Assembly (NCBI GenBank): GCA_902465755.1
Contig: CABQOK010000040.1
Coordinates: forward strand, 1-8,970
Origin: an uncultured Anaerococcus sp.
GTDB taxonomy: Bacteria > Bacillota > Clostridia > Tissierellales > Peptoniphilaceae
Direction of reading: 5' to 3'
Length of the DNA stretch: 8,970 nucleotides
The translations under genes and the position numbers were made by a program. Position 1 is the first letter of the stretch, and each line of letters begins with the position of its first letter. The notes beneath the pieces were generated by a model. The model was not told the origin of the DNA. It saw nothing but the letters and a program-made list of their open reading frames with translations, and did no database searches. Positions 6,809 to 8,970 of the stretch are shown in pieces.

Positions 6809-7585
6809 ATGGAATTTTCACCAATACCAATATCAGACCAGAAATTCTTAAACTTTATATTTATAGGAATCTTAGCTGGCAAGAAACCAGTAACAGCTAT
6901 GTTTGCCACCAAAGGCAACACCTTAATTCCTCAAAGCCTTGCAGATGAAATTGACCTTGACTATATAGACGAAGAGCCACTTGATACAAGGACAGGCTTT
7001 AGAAGAGCAAAACTATCTACAATGACCATCGGAGGCCTTAAGCTTATAGACGTGCCAGTTGTAGTATGCAAAGACGAGATAGCAGATTTAGGAAAAGATC
7101 CTTCAGGAAACAAATTCCCAGCAGATATGATCCTAGGGTGGAATATCATAAGCCAACTCGTATTTAGGGGTGACTTAAGAAAAGGAGGGATGGAGGTCCA
7201 AAGCTCAGATCTTAAAAAGAACAGCTCAAAAACTAAGGAAAACTTCCTAGTATTTAAGCTAATCTTTAACAAAAGAACCTACAAGGCAGGCCTAGATACA
7301 TCCCTTCCATTTACAAGAATCTCAGAAAATATAGCTAAGGGCATCAAAATCGAAAACAAAGACATAGAACAAACTATAAAAATGCTAGAAATTGACGAAG
7401 AAGAAATAAACTACGAAAGCAAATTCTCATTTAAGATAGACGATAACACAATATCAGTCCCATCAACCAAAACCGACCCAGCCCTAAACGACCAAGACAT
7501 CCAAATAATCTTCGGAGCAGACCTACTAAGAACCACCTCCCGGGCCCTATACAACCCAATGGGTTATGTGAGAGTAAACAAATAA
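6809..7585 (+). CDS. Protein with two tandem, degenerate retropepsin-like domains
   Basis: The 258-residue product has no signal peptide or membrane helix and seems cytoplasmic. Two halves share one pattern of the aspartic-protease fold. Half 1 has GKKPVTAMFATKGNTLIPQSLADEI (24-48), TIGGLKLIDVPVVV (73-86) and ADMILGWNIIS (105-115), then a strand ending GGMEV (126-130). Half 2 has NKRTYKAGLDTSLPFTRISENIA (154-176), IIFGADLLR (233-241) and a strand ending MGYVRV. The DTG catalytic triplet of the family would fall at ATK (33-35) in half 1, which lost the Asp, and at DTS (163-165) in half 2, which keeps the Asp. It may therefore be inactive, active only as a dimer, or a binding protein. It is monocistronic, with its own promoter, ribosome site AAGGAG and terminator. 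The fold call is from motif reading, not from a search. Confidence 0.72.
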   Translation: MEFSPIPISDQKFLNFIFIGILAGKKPVTAMFATKGNTLIPQSLADEIDLDYIDEEPLDTRTGFRRAKLSTMTIGGLKLIDVPVVVCKDEIADLGKDPSGNKFPADMILGWNIISQLVFRGDLRKGGMEVQSSDLKKNSSKTKENFLVFKLIFNKRTYKAGLDTSLPFTRISENIAKGIKIENKDIEQTIKMLEIDEEEINYESKFSFKIDDNTISVPSTKTDPALNDQDIQIIFGADLLRTTSRALYNPMGYVRVNK

Positions 7586-7592
7586 AAAAGAC

Positions 7593-7621
7593 AAGAGGAG
7601 AAGCAAAAACTTCTCCTTTTT
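7593..7621 (+). terminator. Intrinsic terminator after the retropepsin-like gene
   Basis: The stem AGGAGAAG (7596-7603) pairs with CTTCTCCT (7610-7617) around the loop CAAAAA, and continues into a T-run on the 3' side with A residues facing it. It begins within ten bases of the stop codon. Confidence 0.9.
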
Positions 7622-7641
7622 GAGTACAAAAAAATCAAAAG

Positions 7642-7672
7642 CTCCTCTCCGCTAGGGTCGAAGCAAGAGGGG
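7642..7672. repeat. Imperfect hairpin in intergenic DNA
   Basis: CTCCTCT (7642-7648) can pair with AGAGGGG (7666-7672) with one G-T pair and a 17-base loop. It sits just after the terminator and is followed by CCCTTGTTTTAC, so it could be a second weak terminator or part of the repeat-rich region. Confidence 0.4.
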
Positions 7673-7706
7673 AATCCCTTGTTTTACATATCATAAATCT
7701 ACTCAC

Positions 7707-7718
7707 TTCCCTTATGTC
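7707..7718. repeat. Direct repeat copy 1 (TTCCCTTATGTC)
   Basis: This 12-base word recurs exactly at 7966-7977, 259 bases downstream, within the same gene-free stretch. The two copies bracket the GC-rich patch and the AT-rich patch. Confidence 0.75.
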
Positions 7719-7811
7719 TAATGGTACTGGCCACAATGAACGAATGTGAATTGATGGCAGACCTTAATCGAGGCTTTGCGAGGTGAAGCGAAGCTGAGCC
7801 CGCAAACTACC

Positions 7812-7834
7812 GTCGAGCATAGTCGAGACATCTC
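7812..7834. repeat. 23-base degenerate repeat, copy 1 (ends GAGACATCTC)
   Basis: This segment matches 7975-7997 at 19 of 23 positions, sharing GTCGA at the left and GAGACATCTC at the right. The four differences lie at inner positions 6, 8, 9 and 13. Confidence 0.7.
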
Positions 7835-7845
7835 GGCGGAACGCC

Positions 7846-7882
7846 ACCTCGACAGAGCTTCCACAAGGAAGCGACGAGAGGT
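7846..7882. repeat. Nested hairpin inside the GC-rich element
   Basis: GCTTCC (7857-7862) pairs perfectly with GGAAGC (7867-7872) around the tetraloop ACAA, and outer arms ACCTC (7846-7850) and GAGGT (7878-7882) pair as well, with an internal loop between. No T-run follows, so it is not a classical terminator. Confidence 0.6.
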
Positions 7883-7965
7883 CTACAGTCTAAGATGACA
7901 TTTGTATACTAAAGAACAAGTAATAGAAGAACTAAATTTATAAATTAAAATAATTTATATTACAG

Positions 7966-7997
7966 TTCCCTTATGTCGACCGAAGTGGAGACATCTC
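7966..7997. repeat. Second copies of the 12-base and 23-base repeats, fused
   Basis: TTCCCTTATGTC (7966-7977) and the 23-base word (7975-7997) overlap by three bases here, whereas their first copies are about 93 bases apart. ATGTC (7973-7977) and GACAT (7990-7994) are inverted and could form a short hairpin. Confidence 0.65.
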
Positions 7998-8001
7998 AAA
8001 C

Positions 8002-8020
8002 AAAGGAGAATTTCATGTAA
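8002..8020 (+). promoter_or_regulatory. Ribosome site followed by an ATG-TAA start-stop
   Basis: AAAGGAG (8002-8008) is followed, with a six-base spacer, by ATG at 8015-8017 and immediately by TAA at 8018-8020. It is the layout of a gene start with no sense codons after the ATG. It could be a minimal leader ORF upstream of the pilin gene, the scar of a decayed gene, or chance. Confidence 0.35.
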
Positions 8021-8044
8021 AAGTCAAACAACCATGTATGTAAA

Positions 8045-8207
8045 CTCCACCAGGTGGAGATTATATAAACACAACTGGGTAAGTTTGTGAAATCAACGGA
8101 TGAATCTAGCTGTCATATACGCTAAGACAGACTCCAAAGAAATCACAGACAAGCCCATTGCCTGATTGGTTGGTAGTCAGGTAAAAGGGGAGCCTATTAC
8201 ATAGGTT
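8045..8207 (+). promoter_or_regulatory. Structured leader of the pilin gene: five consecutive hairpins
   Basis: Five hairpins follow each other. The first is CTCCAC/GTGGAG (8045-8059). The second is CACAACT with AGTTTGTG, one bulge (8070-8089). The third is CTGTC/GACAG (8110-8130). The fourth is an ~11-pair stem with arms 8154-8165 and 8177-8189, built of CCC, TTGCCTGA and their partners TCAGGTAA and GGG. The fifth is AGCCTA/TAGGTT (8191-8207). The loop of the fourth (TGGTTG, 8167-8172) is complementary to CAACCA at 8029-8034. The last hairpin has no T-run, so it is not an intrinsic terminator. I recognise no T-box, c-di-GMP or other known riboswitch consensus. No promoter is clear; the transcript probably begins further upstream. 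Confidence 0.5.
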
Positions 8208-8246
8208 ATATCAACAAAATTGAAAAATAAGAAAAAGGAGAGAGAT

Positions 8247-8970
8247 ATGAAAAACAAATTATTTTCAATTTTCACAGCACTAGCAATGGTCCTAGGAATC
8301 CTAGTAGCTCCATTCACAAGTGCTCATGCGGCTGAAGCACAAGAAACCAAAACTGTGACTTTGCATAAAATACTTCAAACTAAAGATGAATTTAATGCAT
8401 GGCCACAAAATGGTACAACAACAGGTAAAGATAGTAAAGAATATATCGGTGAAGATATTACTCAAAAAACTATCGAAAACTACGGTAAAAAGAATGAAGC
8501 AGATAGTAAAAGTACAATAGAATCATTCTTTGGTAAAGGTTCTAAAGAAATCGATGGCGTTTACTTTGCTTGGCAAAAACAATTTGAAGAAGAAGACCCA
8601 GAATCAGAAGAAACTCCAAAAGCTAAAAAAATGTTTTGGAGATATATCGATGCTGATGGTAACAAAGCAACAGTTCAAGATCCAAAAGCAGAAGGATTTA
8701 AGGATGCTGTACTTGGTGGAATAACAGGAAAAAACGGTTATGAATTCGATACATCAAAATTAGCAACTGGCGATTATCAAATTCAAGAAATTCCTTCACT
8801 ATCAACTTATACAGGAGATGATAAAGAAACACTTACTGGAACTAAAGCAGTACCAGTTACAATTCATCTTCCACTAGCAAATGGAGATGGAGTTGTAGAA
8901 AATGCTCACGTATATCCAAAAAACACTGAAGAGAAACCAACCACAAACAAAGATTTCTCAGATCAATTCA
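8247..8970 (+). CDS. Sortase-assembled major pilin, N-terminal part (3' truncated)
   Basis: The visible 241 residues are the front of a Gram-positive backbone pilin, exported by Sec and polymerised by a class C sortase. Residues 1-28 are a signal peptide (MKNKLF basic start, hydrophobic core, cleavage likely after TSAHA). The N-terminal pilin domain begins with TKTVTLHKIL (34-43). FDTSKLATGDYQIQEI contains an E-box-like Glu, the type that supports isopeptide bonds. VENAHVYPKNT carries the pilin motif, in which Lys 225 would be the cross-linking residue. The expected CnaB-type domains, LPXTG signal and partner sortase lie beyond the window. The start is certain: AAAGGAG (8234-8240) stands six bases ahead. 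A long structured leader separates it from the upstream gene, so it begins a new transcription unit. Confidence 0.92.
   Translation, partial: MKNKLFSIFTALAMVLGILVAPFTSAHAAEAQETKTVTLHKILQTKDEFNAWPQNGTTTGKDSKEYIGEDITQKTIENYGKKNEADSKSTIESFFGKGSKEIDGVYFAWQKQFEEEDPESEETPKAKKMFWRYIDADGNKATVQDPKAEGFKDAVLGGITGKNGYEFDTSKLATGDYQIQEIPSLSTYTGDDKETLTGTKAVPVTIHLPLANGDGVVENAHVYPKNTEEKPTTNKDFSDQF

Larger units (their letters stand above)
7758..7885. repeat. GC-rich intergenic element, probably a dispersed repeat
   Basis: This block stands out from its AT-rich surroundings (35 of 60 bases are G or C at 7801-7860, against 12 of 60 at 7921-7980). Its ends carry inverted AGACCT (7759-7764) and AGGTCT (7880-7885). 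Inside, motifs such as CGAGG, GAAGCGAAGC and GTCGAG recur. No credible gene fits; the reverse strand has a short open frame but neither a start nor a ribosome site. It has the look of a small non-coding dispersed repeat, but copies elsewhere in the genome cannot be seen from here. Confidence 0.5.

Noticed and set aside
7755..7890. A small protein on the minus strand of the GC-rich element
   Set aside because: The frame is open for about 40 codons but has no ribosome site and no clear start; internal hairpins and repeated words favour a non-coding repeat.
7935..7957. AT-rich palindromes (AATTTATAAATT and neighbours) as an operator or origin
   Set aside because: Such palindromes arise readily in DNA of ~20% G+C; there are no iterons or DnaA boxes. 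A promoter here is possible but the hexamers are too poor to call.
8085..8093. TTGTGAAAT as a Rex operator controlling the pilin
   Set aside because: Only one half-site is present; the inverted TTCACAA half is missing, and the bases are part of a hairpin arm.
7586..8246. tRNA, T-box, known riboswitch or CRISPR array in the gene-free stretch
   Set aside because: No tRNA cloverleaf or TTCRA arm, no T-box AGGGTGG motif, no recognised riboswitch core, and the repeats are too few and unevenly spaced for CRISPR.
8530..8724. A 64-residue open frame inside the pilin gene
   Set aside because: It is another frame of the pilin coding sequence and has Lys-rich low-complexity content.

Overview
The window looks like a chromosomal contig end from a low-G+C Gram-positive anaerobe of the Firmicutes, probably the Anaerococcus/Peptoniphilus/Finegoldia group. 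This rests on gene content (Rex, ABC-F next to rex, AmaP-DUF2273-Asp23, an LPXTG-type pilin), strong AGGAGG ribosome sites, Leu CTA-rich codon use and AT-rich DNA. The genus is an inference. All genes are on the + strand. Bases 1-16 are not biological: they match the 3' end of an Illumina TruSeq adapter, so the window starts at an untrimmed assembly edge.

Region 17-3629 is a tight gene run with gaps of 8, 0 and 0 bases: the 3' end of typA/bipA (ribosome-associated GTPase), an unrecognised four-helix membrane protein with an acidic tail, the NADH-sensing repressor Rex, and a YdiF-like ABC-F translation ATPase. It joins translation factors with redox-controlled regulation.

Region 3679-4983 is the envelope-stress module amaP, DUF2273 and asp23. 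It ends in a very strong intrinsic terminator at 4997-5040. Directly behind the terminator sits an AI-2E family membrane protein (5056-6279) and a small helical protein of unknown function (6289-6702), closed by a second hairpin.

A monocistronic gene follows at 6809-7585, with its own extended -10 promoter and terminator. It encodes a cytoplasmic protein that reads as two tandem, degenerate retropepsin-like (aspartic protease fold) domains. This is the most interesting protein here.

The 661-base stretch 7586-8246 has no convincing gene. It holds a terminator, a GC-rich patch (about 58% G+C at 7801-7860) with dispersed-repeat character, an AT-rich patch (about 20% at 7921-7980), two pairs of short direct repeats, a ribosome site leading to an ATG-TAA start-stop, and a run of five hairpins (8045-8207) just ahead of the last gene. 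That gene (8247 to the window end) is the 5' part of a secreted, sortase-assembled major pilin, with a signal peptide, an E-box and a YPKN pilin motif. The leader RNA and the tandem retropepsin-like protein are the best candidates for undescribed biology. Neither can be proven from the sequence alone.
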